A stretch of DNA of 64,000 bases from Acidobacteriaceae bacterium (GCA_003152695.1 PMAT01000093.1:1-64000), one strand, 5' to 3'. Shown: positions 33,470 to 43,172, numbered from the stretch's first letter. A program made the numbers and translations. Notes: generated by a model from the sequence alone, not told the origin.

Positions 33470-35014
33470 CTAATCGCCCCCGGCCTTCCCCTCATCCGGC
33501 ACCATCTTCTGCACCAAGCTGTGGTGGCGGCCGTAGGTGAAGTAGATGACCAGGCCGATAATCAGCCACACGATCAGGCGGATCCAGGTCTTGCCGTTCA
33601 GGCCGAGCATCAAGCCGAGCGAGATGATGATGCCCATTAACGGTACGAAGGGCATCCACGGCGTCTTGAACGGCCGATGCACGTCAGGTCGCTTGCGGCG
33701 CATAACCCAGACGCCGGCGCAGACGATAATGAAGGCCATCAGCGTGCCAATGGAGACCATCTGGCCGAGGTCGCCAATGGGAACCAGCGAGCCGGTGAAG
33801 GCGACGAGAATACCGGTCACGGCGGTCGACTTCCACGGCGTCCGGAACTTGGGATGGATGTCGCCCGCCCACTTCCATAGCAGGCCGTCGTGCGCCATGG
33901 AGTAGAAGACGCGCGATTGGCCAAGCAACATGACCAGCATCACGGTAGAGAGACCGGCGAGTGCGCCTGCATTCACCACGTAGCTGCCCCACTTCACGCC
34001 GGTCTCGCGAATGGCCAGAGAAACCGGAGCGCCGATGTTCAGGCGCGAGTAGTGCACCGTCGCGGTCAGCAGGCCGGAGACGACGAGGTAAAGCACGGTG
34101 CAGATCACGAGCGACCCGAGGATGCCGAGGGGCATGTCCTTCTGCGGATTCTTGGCTTCCTGCGCGGCGGTTGAGACAGCGTCGAAACCGATGTAAGCGA
34201 AGAAGACGACGCCCGCACCGCGCAAGACGCCGGACCATCCGTACGAGCCGAAAGAACCGGTATTCTTGGGCAGGAATACCGCCCAATTCGCGTGCGCGAC
34301 GTCGGGTTGCTTGATTACATACATGCCGGCGACGATGATGAATACAATCACCGCGATCAGCTTCACGAAGACGACGGTCGTGTTGAAGTTCGCCGACTCC
34401 TTGATGCCGACGATCAGGAGCGTCGTGACGGCGATAATAGCGAAGAACGCCATGAAGTTGAATATTGTGGTGGTGTGCTGGGTCGCGCGCGTCATCTGCT
34501 CCATACTGAGGGTCAAATCTGGCGCCCAGCGGCCGTCGACCATCGACCACTTCGCGCCCGGGACATCGCAGATCTGTGGCGGAAGGTTGATGCCGTAGTC
34601 CTGGAGGAAGGCGACCAGCGTCGAGCTCCAGCCCGAGGCGACGGTAGCGGCACCGAAGGCGTATTCCAGGATGAGGTCCCAGCCGATGATCCAGGCGAAG
34701 ATCTCGCCCAGCGTCGCGTAGCCATAGGTGTAGGCCGAGCCGGCGATGGGGATCATGGAGGCGAACTCGGCGTAGCAGAGTCCGGCAAAGGCGCAGCCCG
34801 TGCCCGCCAGAACGTAGGAGAGCATGATGCCCGGGCCCGCGTACTGCGCCGCCGCCTGGCCGGTGAGCACGAAGATGCCCGCGCCGATAATGGCGCCGAT
34901 TCCCAGGGTAATAAGGTTCACGGGGCCCAGAGCCCGCTTCAGACTATGTTCGCCGGTATCAGACGCCTGTCGCATCAGCACGTCAAGAGGCTTGGTCTTC
35001 AGCAGATTTGTCAT
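33470..35014 (-). CDS. APC-superfamily amino-acid permease, CAT-like
   Basis: The 514-residue inner-membrane protein has 12-14 helices. The first carries the substrate-site motif GIGAIIGAGIFVLTG, and helix 6 has FFAYIGFDAVSTAAQEAKNP. The extra C-terminal helices and the motif order fit the cationic amino-acid transporter-like branch (YfnA/YhdG). Substrate specificity cannot be read from sequence. A 17-base gap separates it from a second APC gene upstream, and a terminator follows, so the two probably form one operon. Confidence 0.93.
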   Translation of the reverse strand: MTNLLKTKPLDVLMRQASDTGEHSLKRALGPVNLITLGIGAIIGAGIFVLTGQAAAQYAGPGIMLSYVLAGTGCAFAGLCYAEFASMIPIAGSAYTYGYATLGEIFAWIIGWDLILEYAFGAATVASGWSSTLVAFLQDYGINLPPQICDVPGAKWSMVDGRWAPDLTLSMEQMTRATQHTTTIFNFMAFFAIIAVTTLLIVGIKESANFNTTVVFVKLIAVIVFIIVAGMYVIKQPDVAHANWAVFLPKNTGSFGSYGWSGVLRGAGVVFFAYIGFDAVSTAAQEAKNPQKDMPLGILGSLVICTVLYLVVSGLLTATVHYSRLNIGAPVSLAIRETGVKWGSYVVNAGALAGLSTVMLVMLLGQSRVFYSMAHDGLLWKWAGDIHPKFRTPWKSTAVTGILVAFTGSLVPIGDLGQMVSIGTLMAFIIVCAGVWVMRRKRPDVHRPFKTPWMPFVPLMGIIISLGLMLGLNGKTWIRLIVWLIIGLVIYFTYGRHHSLVQKMVPDEGKAGGD

Positions 35015-35031
35015 TCAGCTTTGCCTCGTTT

Positions 35032-36543
35032 TTATTCTTCGGTACTCACTTGCGGGTTGCGCTTCGACCACAGGAAATATACGGGAATCCCCACTAGAAC
35101 AATGATCAGGCCCGGCCACGTGTATTGCGGTTTGTAGCGCAACAAGACTACATCAATAAACACCGCCATCAAAATATACATTGCGGGCAGCACGGGGTAT
35201 CCGATGGCGCGATAGGGGCGCGGTTCGTCCGGACGCTTGGCGCGCAGCACAAACAGGCCGGCGATGGTCAGGATGTAGAACACCAGCACGGCAAAAATGA
35301 TGTAGTCGAGTAGCTGCCCATAGCTGCCCGAGATGCACAGAATGCAAGTCCAGACGCACTGCATCAGGAGTGAATGCGCCGGGGTGTGGTACTTGGGATG
35401 CAGCCGTCCCGCGCTGCGGAAGAACAGCCCATTCTTCGCCATGGCGTAGTACACGCGGGCACCCGCCAGGATCAATCCATTGTTGCAGCCAAAGGTTGAG
35501 ATCAGGATGGCGAACGCCATGATCTGTGCGCCACCGGCTCCGAAGATTTGCTGCACCACGGCGGTGGCGACACGGTCCTCGGGGGCGTGTTGAATGCCGG
35601 CCAGGGGCAGCACGCTCAGGTACACGAAGTTGGCCAGCACATAAAGCAGGATGACCGCGCCCGTTCCCAGCGCCAGTGCCAGCGGCAAGTTGCGCTGCGG
35701 ATTGCGGACTTCGCCGGCGGTGAAGGTAACATTGTTCCACGCGTCCGCCGAGAACAGCGAGCCGACTTGCGCCACCGCAATAATAGTGATCGTCCCCACC
35801 AGCGCGATCGGGCCTCCCACTCCAACCTGCACGGGATGCAGCGCCCATCCGGCATTGTGCCAGAAGTTTGCTCCAAAGTTAGCGGCGATCGCCGAGGCGT
35901 TGCGTCCCAGGAAAACTCCCAGCAATACCAAGCCCAGCAGCGCCGCGGTCTTGGCGAAGGTAAACACGTTCTGCACCGCCGCGCCGGTCTTCACGCCGAA
36001 GATATTCAGCACCGACAGGAAGATCACGATCAGGACGGCCATCAGGTTCTGCGTATTCAGTCCGACATCCATATTGCCCAGCACCATCGGGCCGATGGGA
36101 ATGGGCGGCACGTGCGCGATGTGCCAAATCCAATTGGTCGAAGAGATGGAAGGGGAAAACACGCCCAGGAATTTGCCGAAGGCCACACCGACCGCGGCAA
36201 TCGTGCCGGTCTGGATGACGAGGAACAGGGTCCAGCCGTAGAGAAAACCCCACAGCGGGCCCAGCGATTCGCGCAGGTAAACATACTGGCCGCCGGCGTG
36301 CGGCATCATGGCAGCCAGCTCCCCGTAGGCGAGCGCGCCGGTGATGGTCATGAACCCGGTGACGACCCAGGCGGCGATGAGCAGCGCGGGCGAATCCACC
36401 AGCCGCGCGATCTCCGCCGAGACGATGAAGATGCCGGAGCCGATCATGGAACCCATGACCAAGGTGGTGGCGCTGGTCAGGCCGAGGCCTTTGACCCATT
36501 CGCTTTCGCCGGCGATTGATACGGTCTTCGTTTCTGTAGCCAA
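35032..36543 (-). CDS. APC-superfamily amino-acid permease, LAT-like
   Basis: The 503-residue protein has about 12 helices. It begins TSATTLVMGSMIGSGIFIVSAEIARLV (unwound first helix, GSGIF), and later has LFSADAWNNVTFTAGEVRNPQRNLP. The pattern is that of the L-type/SteT branch of amino-acid exchangers. It is only distantly related to the neighbour at 33470-35014, so the pair is not a recent duplication. It is first gene of the two-gene unit. Confidence 0.92.
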   Translation of the reverse strand: MATETKTVSIAGESEWVKGLGLTSATTLVMGSMIGSGIFIVSAEIARLVDSPALLIAAWVVTGFMTITGALAYGELAAMMPHAGGQYVYLRESLGPLWGFLYGWTLFLVIQTGTIAAVGVAFGKFLGVFSPSISSTNWIWHIAHVPPIPIGPMVLGNMDVGLNTQNLMAVLIVIFLSVLNIFGVKTGAAVQNVFTFAKTAALLGLVLLGVFLGRNASAIAANFGANFWHNAGWALHPVQVGVGGPIALVGTITIIAVAQVGSLFSADAWNNVTFTAGEVRNPQRNLPLALALGTGAVILLYVLANFVYLSVLPLAGIQHAPEDRVATAVVQQIFGAGGAQIMAFAILISTFGCNNGLILAGARVYYAMAKNGLFFRSAGRLHPKYHTPAHSLLMQCVWTCILCISGSYGQLLDYIIFAVLVFYILTIAGLFVLRAKRPDEPRPYRAIGYPVLPAMYILMAVFIDVVLLRYKPQYTWPGLIIVLVGIPVYFLWSKRNPQVSTEE

Positions 36544-36580
36544 GGGACCTCGTTATGGTGGAGAGGGCGCTCGCAAGAAT

Positions 36581-37204
36581 TTACACCATGAGGCGCAAGA
36601 ATTCCTCAGCAACTTTGGTGGGGGAACTCAGAAGATCAGAGATGACGGCCACCGAGTCAGCTCCGGCGTCGAGCACCGTGCGCGCGTTGGCGCGGGTGAT
36701 GCCGCCAATGGCCACCAGGGGCTTCCTGGTTGCAGTCCGCGCGGCGCGAATCCCATCCAGGCCGACAATGGCGTCGGGGCGCCGTTTCGAGAGGGTGGCA
36801 AAGACCGGGCCATAGGCGATGTAGTCCGCCGGACCGGCATTGGCCTCCTGCAATTGCACGAGATTGTGGGTAGAGACGCCGAGAATGCGGCTGGGACCGA
36901 TTACGGTGCGCGCGCCTTCCGCCGACAAGTCGTCCTGGCCGACGTGCACGCCCTCGTAACCGGCAGCGATGCAGATGTCGGCGCGATCGTTCATGATCAG
37001 GGTCACGCCATTGCCCAGCACCCGGCGAAGTTCGCGGGCATGGTTTAGCATCTCGCGCGTATTACCCACCTTGTTGCGATACTGGAGCCAGGTCACGCCG
37101 CCAATCGCCAGTTCGCGGGCATAGTCGGCGATGGCAGCGATGGTGCGTAGCGGAGGCGCAAAACAGGCGACGTCGAGAATGGCGTACAACTTCGGTAATT
37201 TCAT
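36581..37204 (-). CDS. thiE: Thiamine-phosphate synthase
   Basis: About 207 residues, TIM-barrel fold. The enzyme joins the pyrimidine (HMP-PP) and thiazole (THZ-P) units to thiamine phosphate. Motifs are VTWLQYRNKVGNTREM (phosphate and substrate site; Gln-Arg-Lys set), LIMNDRADICIAAGYEGVHVGQDDLS, GPSRILGVSTHN, DYIAYGPVFAT and VAIGGITRANA. Two ATGs (37216, 37204) are possible; neither has a strong SD. No TPP riboswitch was recognised upstream. It follows accC by 38 bases, so it is probably in its operon. Confidence 0.95.
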   Translation of the reverse strand: MKLPKLYAILDVACFAPPLRTIAAIADYARELAIGGVTWLQYRNKVGNTREMLNHARELRRVLGNGVTLIMNDRADICIAAGYEGVHVGQDDLSAEGARTVIGPSRILGVSTHNLVQLQEANAGPADYIAYGPVFATLSKRRPDAIVGLDGIRAARTATRKPLVAIGGITRANARTVLDAGADSVAVISDLLSSPTKVAEEFLRLMV

Positions 37205-37242
37205 CTGTGAGTGCATTGTGAGAATCGTTTCACCATGGAGAC

Positions 37243-38607
37243 TTACTTCGCGGCCTCCTTGTGATTTTGGCCGAGCAAGCGCTCCATGAAACTGGTATCG
37301 AAATTGCCGGCGCGAAAGTCCGGGTCGGCCATGATCCGGCGGTGCAAGGGAATACTGGTATAAATGCCTTCGACTACGAACATATCCAGCGCCCGCGACA
37401 TGCGCGAGATGGCTTCAGCGCGGTCCCGTCCCCGCACTACCAGCTTGGCAATCAAGGAATCATAGTACGGCGGAATGACGCCTTCCGCATAGGCCGCGGT
37501 GTCAACCCGCACCCCAGTGCCGCCGGGGATGTTGAAGGCGGTGATCTTTCCCGCCGAAGGAGTGAAGCGCTCAGGATGCTCGGCATTGATGCGGCACTCG
37601 ATCGCGTGTCCGCGGAACGCCACCGGGTAGTTGATCACGCTGCTGAGCTTCTCGCCCGCGGCAATCATGATCTGCGCCTTCACCAGATCAACGTCGGTGG
37701 TCATCTCGGTGACCGGATGCTCCACCTGAATCCTGGTATTCATCTCGATGAAGGAGAGGCTGCCGTCCTCGTCCATGAGAAATTCGACGGTGCCGGCATT
37801 CACATAGCCGATGCTGCTCAGGGTCTTTACCAGGATGCCGCCGATGCGTTCGCGCAACTCGGGAGTGACTTTCACCGAGGGCGCCTCTTCCACCAGCTTT
37901 TGATGACGGCGCTGGATGCTGCACTCGCGCTCGCCCAGGCTCATTACGTTGCCGTGCTCGTCGGCCAGCACCTGGAACTCGATATGGCGTGGCCGCTCGA
38001 TGAACCTTTCCATGTAGAGATTGCCGTTGCCGAAGGCGGCCGCCGCCTCCGATTGCGCAGCGTGAAACAGGTTGGGCAATTCGTCTTCGCTACGGATGAT
38101 GCGCATGCCGCGTCCGCCGCCGCCCGCCGAGGCTTTCACGATCAGGGGGAATCCCACGCTGCGCGCCCACTCCAGGGCTTCGTCGGCGGTGGCGATGATG
38201 CCGTCGGAGCCCGGCAGAATGGGCACGCCTTCCCTCTTCATGGTGGCGCGCGCCTTTTCCTTTTCGCCCATCAGGCGGGTGACCTCAGGGGGCGGCCCGA
38301 TGAATTTGATTCCGCAGTCGCGGCAGACCTCGGCGAAGTTGGCATTCTCGCTGAGCAGGCCGTAGCCGGGATGGATGGCCTCAACGTTGGCGATTTCCGC
38401 GGCGCTGATGACCGCCGGGATGTTGAGGTAGCTTTCGTGCAGGCGGGGCGGGCCGATGCAGATGGCTTCGTCGGCGAACTTTACATGCAACGAGTTACGA
38501 TCGGCCTCGCTGTAGATGGCGACCGCCTTGATGCCCAACTCCTTGCAGGCGCAAATCACCCGCAGGGCGATTTCCCCTCGGTTCGCAATTAGGATCTTGT
38601 TAAACAT
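37243..38607 (-). CDS. accC: Acetyl-CoA carboxylase, biotin carboxylase subunit
   Basis: The 454-residue ATP-grasp enzyme carboxylates biotin on AccB with ATP and bicarbonate, the first half of malonyl-CoA synthesis. It has the N-terminal [18 protein letters not shown], glycine-rich [47 protein letters not shown] (metal and catalytic Arg region) and [14 protein letters not shown]. Length and motifs are fully normal. It is 268 bases downstream of accB, and the gap holds a large inverted repeat. Confidence 0.97.
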   Translation of the reverse strand: MFNKILIANRGEIALRVICACKELGIKAVAIYSEADRNSLHVKFADEAICIGPPRLHESYLNIPAVISAAEIANVEAIHPGYGLLSENANFAEVCRDCGIKFIGPPPEVTRLMGEKEKARATMKREGVPILPGSDGIIATADEALEWARSVGFPLIVKASAGGGGRGMRIIRSEDELPNLFHAAQSEAAAAFGNGNLYMERFIERPRHIEFQVLADEHGNVMSLGERECSIQRRHQKLVEEAPSVKVTPELRERIGGILVKTLSSIGYVNAGTVEFLMDEDGSLSFIEMNTRIQVEHPVTEMTTDVDLVKAQIMIAAGEKLSSVINYPVAFRGHAIECRINAEHPERFTPSAGKITAFNIPGGTGVRVDTAAYAEGVIPPYYDSLIAKLVVRGRDRAEAISRMSRALDMFVVEGIYTSIPLHRRIMADPDFRAGNFDTSFMERLLGQNHKEAAK

Positions 38608-38698
38608 GAAATAAAGTGTGCGGGCCTTTGCCTGGGAATCTGCTGTGGATCACGCCTTGAAGGGCGCGCCTTCAGCTGGATTGTTTATGGACGGACGT

Positions 38699-38843
38699 GT
38701 CATCCTGAGCGACGAGCGCAGCGAGGAGTCGAAGGAACCCTTTGGCTGCCAGCAATCGCAATTTTGCATCTGCACCAGGTGGTCACTCCGTGATTTCTGC
38801 GGGAATAGGGGTCCTTCGACTCGCTGCGCTCGCTCAGGATGAC
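38699..38843. repeat. Inverted-repeat element between accB and accC
   Basis: The left arm (38699-38740) begins GTCATCCTGAGCGACGAGCG and contains GTCGAAGGA. The right arm (38808-38843) is its imperfect reverse complement, ending CGCTCAGGATGAC. About 67 bases separate them. The left arm has 3-base insertions relative to the right. This type of GTCATCCTGAGC/TCGAAGGA palindrome is, to my knowledge, scattered in many acidobacterial genomes. It could form a long hairpin in the accB-accC transcript. Confidence 0.85.
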
Positions 38844-38875
38844 ACCTTAGAATCATATTCGCTCAACCGCCTCTC

Positions 38876-39394
38876 CTAACCTCTCTTTATCCCGAACAGC
38901 GGCATCCCGTACTCGACCGGGCTTGCATTGGAGACAAACATCTTGACGATCACGCCCGACACGTCCGCCTCAATCTCGTTCATCAGCTTCATGGCTTCAA
39001 TGATGCAAAGTACCTGGCCCTCCTTTACCGCATCGCCAAGCTTGACGAAGGGAGGCGCACCGGGTGACGGAGCTTCATAATAGGTCCCGACAATCGGCGA
39101 CTTCAGGATAAATAAATCCGCTTCACTCGCCGCGACCGACAGCGCCGGGGCTGCCCCGCTTGCGGGTGCGCCGGCATCGGCAGTCGGCGAGGTTGGGGAT
39201 GAAGGCGGAGCCGGGGGCACGCTCGCAACCGTATGCCCCGGAACCATCGCCGGCGCGACCTGCACCACCTGCGCCGGCTGGGCGCTTGCGCCCCGCTTGA
39301 TGAGCAGTTTCATATCGCCGCGCTGCAGCTCGAACTCGGCGATGTCCTTCTCCACCAAAAACTCGATTAGTTCCTTGATTTCTTTCTGGTTCAT
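38876..39394 (-). CDS. accB: Acetyl-CoA carboxylase, biotin carboxyl carrier protein
   Basis: The 172-residue protein has an N-terminal helical region with the acidic/basic pattern of AccB (KELIEFLVEKDIAEFELQRGD). A Pro/Ala-rich swinging linker (residues about 40-90) and the biotinyl domain follow. The biotin acceptor is Lys136 in CIIEAMKLMNEI; the consensus AMKM reads AMKL here, a tolerated change. It carries carboxybiotin between AccC and the transferase. It stands upstream of accC on the same strand, separated by an inverted-repeat element. Confidence 0.96.
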   Translation of the reverse strand: MNQKEIKELIEFLVEKDIAEFELQRGDMKLLIKRGASAQPAQVVQVAPAMVPGHTVASVPPAPPSSPTSPTADAGAPASGAAPALSVAASEADLFILKSPIVGTYYEAPSPGAPPFVKLGDAVKEGQVLCIIEAMKLMNEIEADVSGVIVKMFVSNASPVEYGMPLFGIKRG

Positions 39395-39469
39395 CGTCTT
39401 CCATTCGGCCGGCAGAAACTTCGGCTTTTATCTTAACTTAGTCGGTAAGCTCTAGTCCGATTGTGCCGC

Positions 39470-40990
39470 TTACGGTTTTGCCATTGCATCACTTCCCGGT
39501 ACCCGCTCGAACAGCGCCGCAACCTTGTCGGTGTAAATCGGACGCCACGCCGGAGATTGCTCCAGAAGGTAGATCAGCTGCCGTTTCGGCGGTAACAAGA
39601 CATAGTCGATTTTGTATCGGTCCAGGATCTGGAACGAATGATCGTTGCCTGCAACTCTGAGATAGTCGTCAAAAACTCCGTTGTATATGAAGATATCCGT
39701 GCGCGTATCAATAAGAGGCTTCAGGTCGGGCGCGTACCATTCCATGTACCCGCCCCAGGCGTATTCGTTGAAGATCCTTCCGTTGAGGTGCTGCTCCTGC
39801 ATGAATTTCAGAGCGGCCGTGGGGAAGTCCGCATCCACCTTCCGCTGTAGATATGCTGCTGACGGAAACAAGAAGATCATCGCGCCAACGATGGCTGCCA
39901 TAACACAGGCATTAAGCCAGGGTTGGTCCCGTTCCCGCCGGTAAGGCGGAAACAGCTTTAGACGTTGGGCAAGGATGGGCGCCACGATCAGGCCGGCGAA
40001 AAAAAGGAAGCGCACATGCACCAACGCAGCTCCCAGAGCAAACGCCATCAGCAGCACCTCGTTCAGCTTCCACTTCTGCCGGGAAAACAAGGCGGCTGCC
40101 AGCAAGGCAAAGATCATGATCAGGGCCATCTTGCCACTCAGTCGGCCAAAGTCCACGGACTGCCACTCTTGCACGTGTTGCATATTGGTCTGCTGGCGAA
40201 AAAGAAAATCAAAGGGGTAGCGCACCAGGGTGTAGCCGAAAGGGTTGACGAAGAGCGCGGCCAGGGACGCGGCCAACGCCAGCAGAAGTTTTTTCAGCTC
40301 CTGCGCAGACCAGCGCCGCGCCACCACCAGGCCCCACTCCCCTTCCAATAGGCCAGCGGCAATGGTCAGCCCCAGCACGGCCAGGCCAAAGATCCAGGAG
40401 CCGTGGAGGTTGACCCACAGGGCAAACAACAGCGGCAAGAGCCACAGGCCCTTCCCGGTCCTTTGAAAATGATCGAGCACCAGCAGCAGCCCCACCATGC
40501 ACAGCCAGCCAAACAGCAGCACGCGGGGGCCGATGGACACCACTCCCAGCAAAATAGCCAGCAAAGTGGTAAGGGACGCGCTCTTGTAATCGGCCCCAGC
40601 GCGGCAGGAGCGGTAATAGACGCCGCTATAGATCAGCATAAACACGGTGAAATATAACGCTAGAAGTCCTTGCAATCCCCAGGCATCGAAGCCCAACAGA
40701 AAGGGGATTTCTGACAGCCATTCATAGTTCAGCCGTGGCGACCCCGCCGCCCCCAACGAATAGGTGTCCACTCGGGGGAACAAGTGATATTGAAATAGAT
40801 AGGCGGCGTTGCGCATGTGCCACCAGATGTCCGGTTCTGCAATCCCTTGTGGAGAATCTCGAAAGATCACCGCTGCCAGTAAGAACATGCACATGACCGG
40901 GCGAGAGAAGACGCTGGCCACCCAACCGGCCCCGGAAGCGCTGCTGGCAGCCGCGGCTGTGTCTGACGGCGAAGAGGACGAATTCGGCAC
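39470..40990 (-). CDS. Multi-TM protein (GT-C-like), no TPRs
   Basis: About 506 residues with 10-12 membrane helices. After the first helix come EPDIWWHMRNAAYLF and DTYSLGAAGSPRLNYEW, the same acidic loop pattern as in the 5006-7207 protein. A soluble tail of about 110 residues (LNGRIFNEYAWGGYMEWYAPDLKPLIDTRTDI) also matches that protein (FNSYVQGGYLAWRLGPKRRVYIDSR), but the TPR part is missing. GTG 40990 is taken as start because the frame upstream overlaps the peptidase gene. Function unknown; sugar transfer from a lipid carrier is plausible. Confidence 0.78.
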   Translation of the reverse strand: MPNSSSSPSDTAAAASSASGAGWVASVFSRPVMCMFLLAAVIFRDSPQGIAEPDIWWHMRNAAYLFQYHLFPRVDTYSLGAAGSPRLNYEWLSEIPFLLGFDAWGLQGLLALYFTVFMLIYSGVYYRSCRAGADYKSASLTTLLAILLGVVSIGPRVLLFGWLCMVGLLLVLDHFQRTGKGLWLLPLLFALWVNLHGSWIFGLAVLGLTIAAGLLEGEWGLVVARRWSAQELKKLLLALAASLAALFVNPFGYTLVRYPFDFLFRQQTNMQHVQEWQSVDFGRLSGKMALIMIFALLAAALFSRQKWKLNEVLLMAFALGAALVHVRFLFFAGLIVAPILAQRLKLFPPYRRERDQPWLNACVMAAIVGAMIFLFPSAAYLQRKVDADFPTAALKFMQEQHLNGRIFNEYAWGGYMEWYAPDLKPLIDTRTDIFIYNGVFDDYLRVAGNDHSFQILDRYKIDYVLLPPKRQLIYLLEQSPAWRPIYTDKVAALFERVPGSDAMAKP

Positions 40991-41055
40991 AGATGCTCTT
41001 TCTTTTAGAGCAGTTCCAGAGTTGGTGCATCCGGCATATAAGCGTAGAACGGGCG

Positions 41056-42180
41056 CTAAATCTCCACCAGTTCCTTGCTGACCGGGGTCAGCACCCGGCA
41101 TCCTCGGTCCGTGACCACCACCATGTCTTCGATTCGAATGCCGCCCTTACCCGGCATATAAATTCCTGGCTCGATGGTGATTACCATGCCTGGTTCCAGC
41201 CGCTCCGCCTGCCCTTTGCCGAGGCGCGGCGGCTCGTGAATCTCCAAACCTACTCCGTGTCCCGTCGAATGGGTAAAGTAACGGTCAAGCTTGGCCCTGC
41301 GGAGCACCCGGCGAGCGGCTTGGTCCACTTGGCCCGCTGTTTTGCCCGGAAATACTTCTGCGATCCCCGCTAATTGGGCTTCCAGCACCGCTTCGTACCA
41401 CCGGCGCTCTTCCCGGTTGACCCGGCCCACATGCACAGTGCGGGTCATATCGGAACAATAGCCCCGAAGTATAACACCGGAATCCACCACCACGAATCCA
41501 CGCCGGGGTATGGCTTGACGGGAGGCACGCCCGTGAGGCAGGGCCGCCCGCCTTCCCGCCGCGACGATAGTCTCGAACGACATGCCATCGGCTCCCGCTT
41601 GCCGCGCGGCATATTCCAGTTTTCCCGCAACTTCCGACTCCCGGATCCCGGGGCGCAGGCTTCGCAGCGCTTCCTCGTACACGGCGGCGCCAAGCTTGAC
41701 CGCTCCCGCGATGAGTTGCAGCTCGTCGGGGTCCTTGATCATGCGCTGCTGCATGATGAGACCAGCCACCGGCTTCCAGCGAATTCGCCGATGCACCAGC
41801 TTGCGCATGAGCTCTGCGAAGGCGACGGTGGTGTAGTCGGCCTCAAAGCCGATCGTGGCTGAAGTCAACTCGCCTATGAGCTTAGCGGCGGCGTGCAGCA
41901 GCGGACCCTTGCAAATGACCACCCGCGTGCCCGCCACTTCCTCGCGCGCCTGTTCGCTATAACGGCCGTCGGTGAAGAAGGTGAGGCGTCCAGCCGACTT
42001 GGGATATCCAGTACCCGCCGCCTTTGCGCGTGATGGGCCGGGCAGGAAGAGCAGTAGCCCGTTGCTACCGGTGTAACCGCAAAGGTAGCGTAGGTTCGCC
42101 GGATGCGTGACTACGAAGCCGTCGAGGTGCTGGCCGTCCAGGGTCAGCTGGAATTTCTTCTGCCGCGATCCATAGTCCAT
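41056..42180 (-). CDS. M24 family aminopeptidase (Xaa-Pro type)
   Basis: About 374 residues: an N-terminal creatinase-like domain (DGFVVTHPANLRYLCGYTGSNG) and a C-terminal pita-bread domain. Metal ligands are visible: Asp in VVDSGVILRGYCSDMTRTVH (two Asp), His in HSTGHGVGLEIHEPP, Glu in ITIEPGIYMPG and Glu in RIEDMVVVT. It removes N-terminal residues before proline or cleaves Xaa-Pro dipeptides (PepP/PepQ). The start at 42180 (MDYGSRQKKFQ) matches usual family starts; 26 more codons are open upstream. It heads the run that leads to accB and accC. Confidence 0.92.
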   Translation of the reverse strand: MDYGSRQKKFQLTLDGQHLDGFVVTHPANLRYLCGYTGSNGLLLFLPGPSRAKAAGTGYPKSAGRLTFFTDGRYSEQAREEVAGTRVVICKGPLLHAAAKLIGELTSATIGFEADYTTVAFAELMRKLVHRRIRWKPVAGLIMQQRMIKDPDELQLIAGAVKLGAAVYEEALRSLRPGIRESEVAGKLEYAARQAGADGMSFETIVAAGRRAALPHGRASRQAIPRRGFVVVDSGVILRGYCSDMTRTVHVGRVNREERRWYEAVLEAQLAGIAEVFPGKTAGQVDQAARRVLRRAKLDRYFTHSTGHGVGLEIHEPPRLGKGQAERLEPGMVITIEPGIYMPGKGGIRIEDMVVVTDRGCRVLTPVSKELVEI

Positions 42181-42306
42181 TCGTGGCCTGATTGCAATCT
42201 CATTTTGCAGCGTCGTGGCAATCGTGGGTCTCAGCCTGTACAGCTCCGAAGCCGCCATCCTGGCGGCAGCCTTGTGTCTCGGGGCCCCAGCTTCAGCACA
42301 CGTAAC

Positions 42307-42333
42307 AAAGCCGGAGCTTTTGGCTCCGGCTTT
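42307..42333 (-). terminator. Bidirectional-looking terminator after PEP-CTERM gene 3
   Basis: An 11-bp perfect stem, AAAGCCGGAGC (42307-42317) with GCTCCGGCTTT (42323-42333), around TTTTG lies 25 bases downstream of the minus-strand stop. T-runs flank it on both strands. Confidence 0.88.
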
Positions 42334-42358
42334 TCACAACCCAGGGGACGAGAAGGAA

Positions 42359-43075
42359 TTAGCGATTTAGCTTGCGACGCAATACGCCTGCGAGACCCAG
42401 AACTCCGGACCCGAAGAGCAGGATGCTGGCCGGTTCAGGAGTGGTGCTGCCTTCCGAGAACTGGTTCGTCAACAGGGAAAGGGTTGCACTTCCATTTGTG
42501 CCAGCGTTGATCAGTACGTCCTTTTGTACATCGACCTCGGATACACCCGCGAAACTGATTTCGTCATACGTCTGTATTCCGGAACTACTGTCGAAAACCT
42601 CCAGCGTCCGCGTGGTTCCTCCCGTGCAGGCGGGGAACGTGGCTCCCAGACAAACGGTCTCGTCAACGGTCACCGAGCCGGTTCCGCTAAAGCCTACACC
42701 CCCGATGGAAAGGCTGACGTCGGTGATTAGGTTGCCACCCGGGTTGACGGTGGCGGTGAACTGGAAGAGAGAATCCTCTGACAGTACGCCGCTGCTGGTT
42801 GACGCGTGCCAGCCCGTGCTCCACTGAAATCCAGGATTCAACAGCGTGGTAATGGGGGAAGTGTCTATGCTGCCCGCTGGGATGCTAAACCCCGGTGGAT
42901 TTGACGTGCTGTGATAGGCGAAATTGGAAAACGTCTTGTCTCCGATGGTGCAGTTAAATCCCGCGCCAAGATAGTTGTCGAAAGTTGTATCCTGACATGC
43001 ACTAGCGAATCCAACGCCTGACAACAAGGCGACGCACGCAATTACCAGCAACGCTGAGAACCATTTGCTTTGCAT
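42359..43075 (-). CDS. PEP-CTERM sorted surface protein 3
   Basis: The 238-residue protein has a signal peptide (MQSKWFSALLVIACVALLSGVGFASA), then a beta-rich domain starting CQDTTFDNYLGAGFNCTIGDKTFSNF, with Cys pairs and VSLSIGGVGFSGTGSVTVDETVCLG. It ends with a PEP-CTERM tail TPEPASILLFGSGVLGLAGVLRRKL. Its mature domain is unrelated to that of the two paralogues at 13-15 kb and belongs to a type common in acidobacterial exported proteins. The start at 43075 has GAAGGGAG nine bases upstream. It is regulated by the same promoter type as those paralogues. Confidence 0.94.
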   Translation of the reverse strand: MQSKWFSALLVIACVALLSGVGFASACQDTTFDNYLGAGFNCTIGDKTFSNFAYHSTSNPPGFSIPAGSIDTSPITTLLNPGFQWSTGWHASTSSGVLSEDSLFQFTATVNPGGNLITDVSLSIGGVGFSGTGSVTVDETVCLGATFPACTGGTTRTLEVFDSSSGIQTYDEISFAGVSEVDVQKDVLINAGTNGSATLSLLTNQFSEGSTTPEPASILLFGSGVLGLAGVLRRKLNR

Positions 43076-43172
43076 AATCTTACTCCCTTCAAACCCGTCC
43101 TGAGCTGTGTGGCCTGCCAACCGTAACCTTCCCACATACAAAGTGGCGTAGGCCAGACCTGCCAGTACTAGA

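Noticed and set aside
36550-37216. TPP riboswitch for thiE
   Set aside because: No CUGAGA/ACCUGAUC-type conserved boxes were seen upstream, and thiE follows accC by only 38 bases.
37261-38592. Plus-strand open frame of 443 codons
   Set aside because: It is the antisense of accC, and its translation shows no recognisable domain.
38618-38842. Short open frames between accB and accC
   Set aside because: They are translations of the inverted-repeat element on both strands; no SD or domain.
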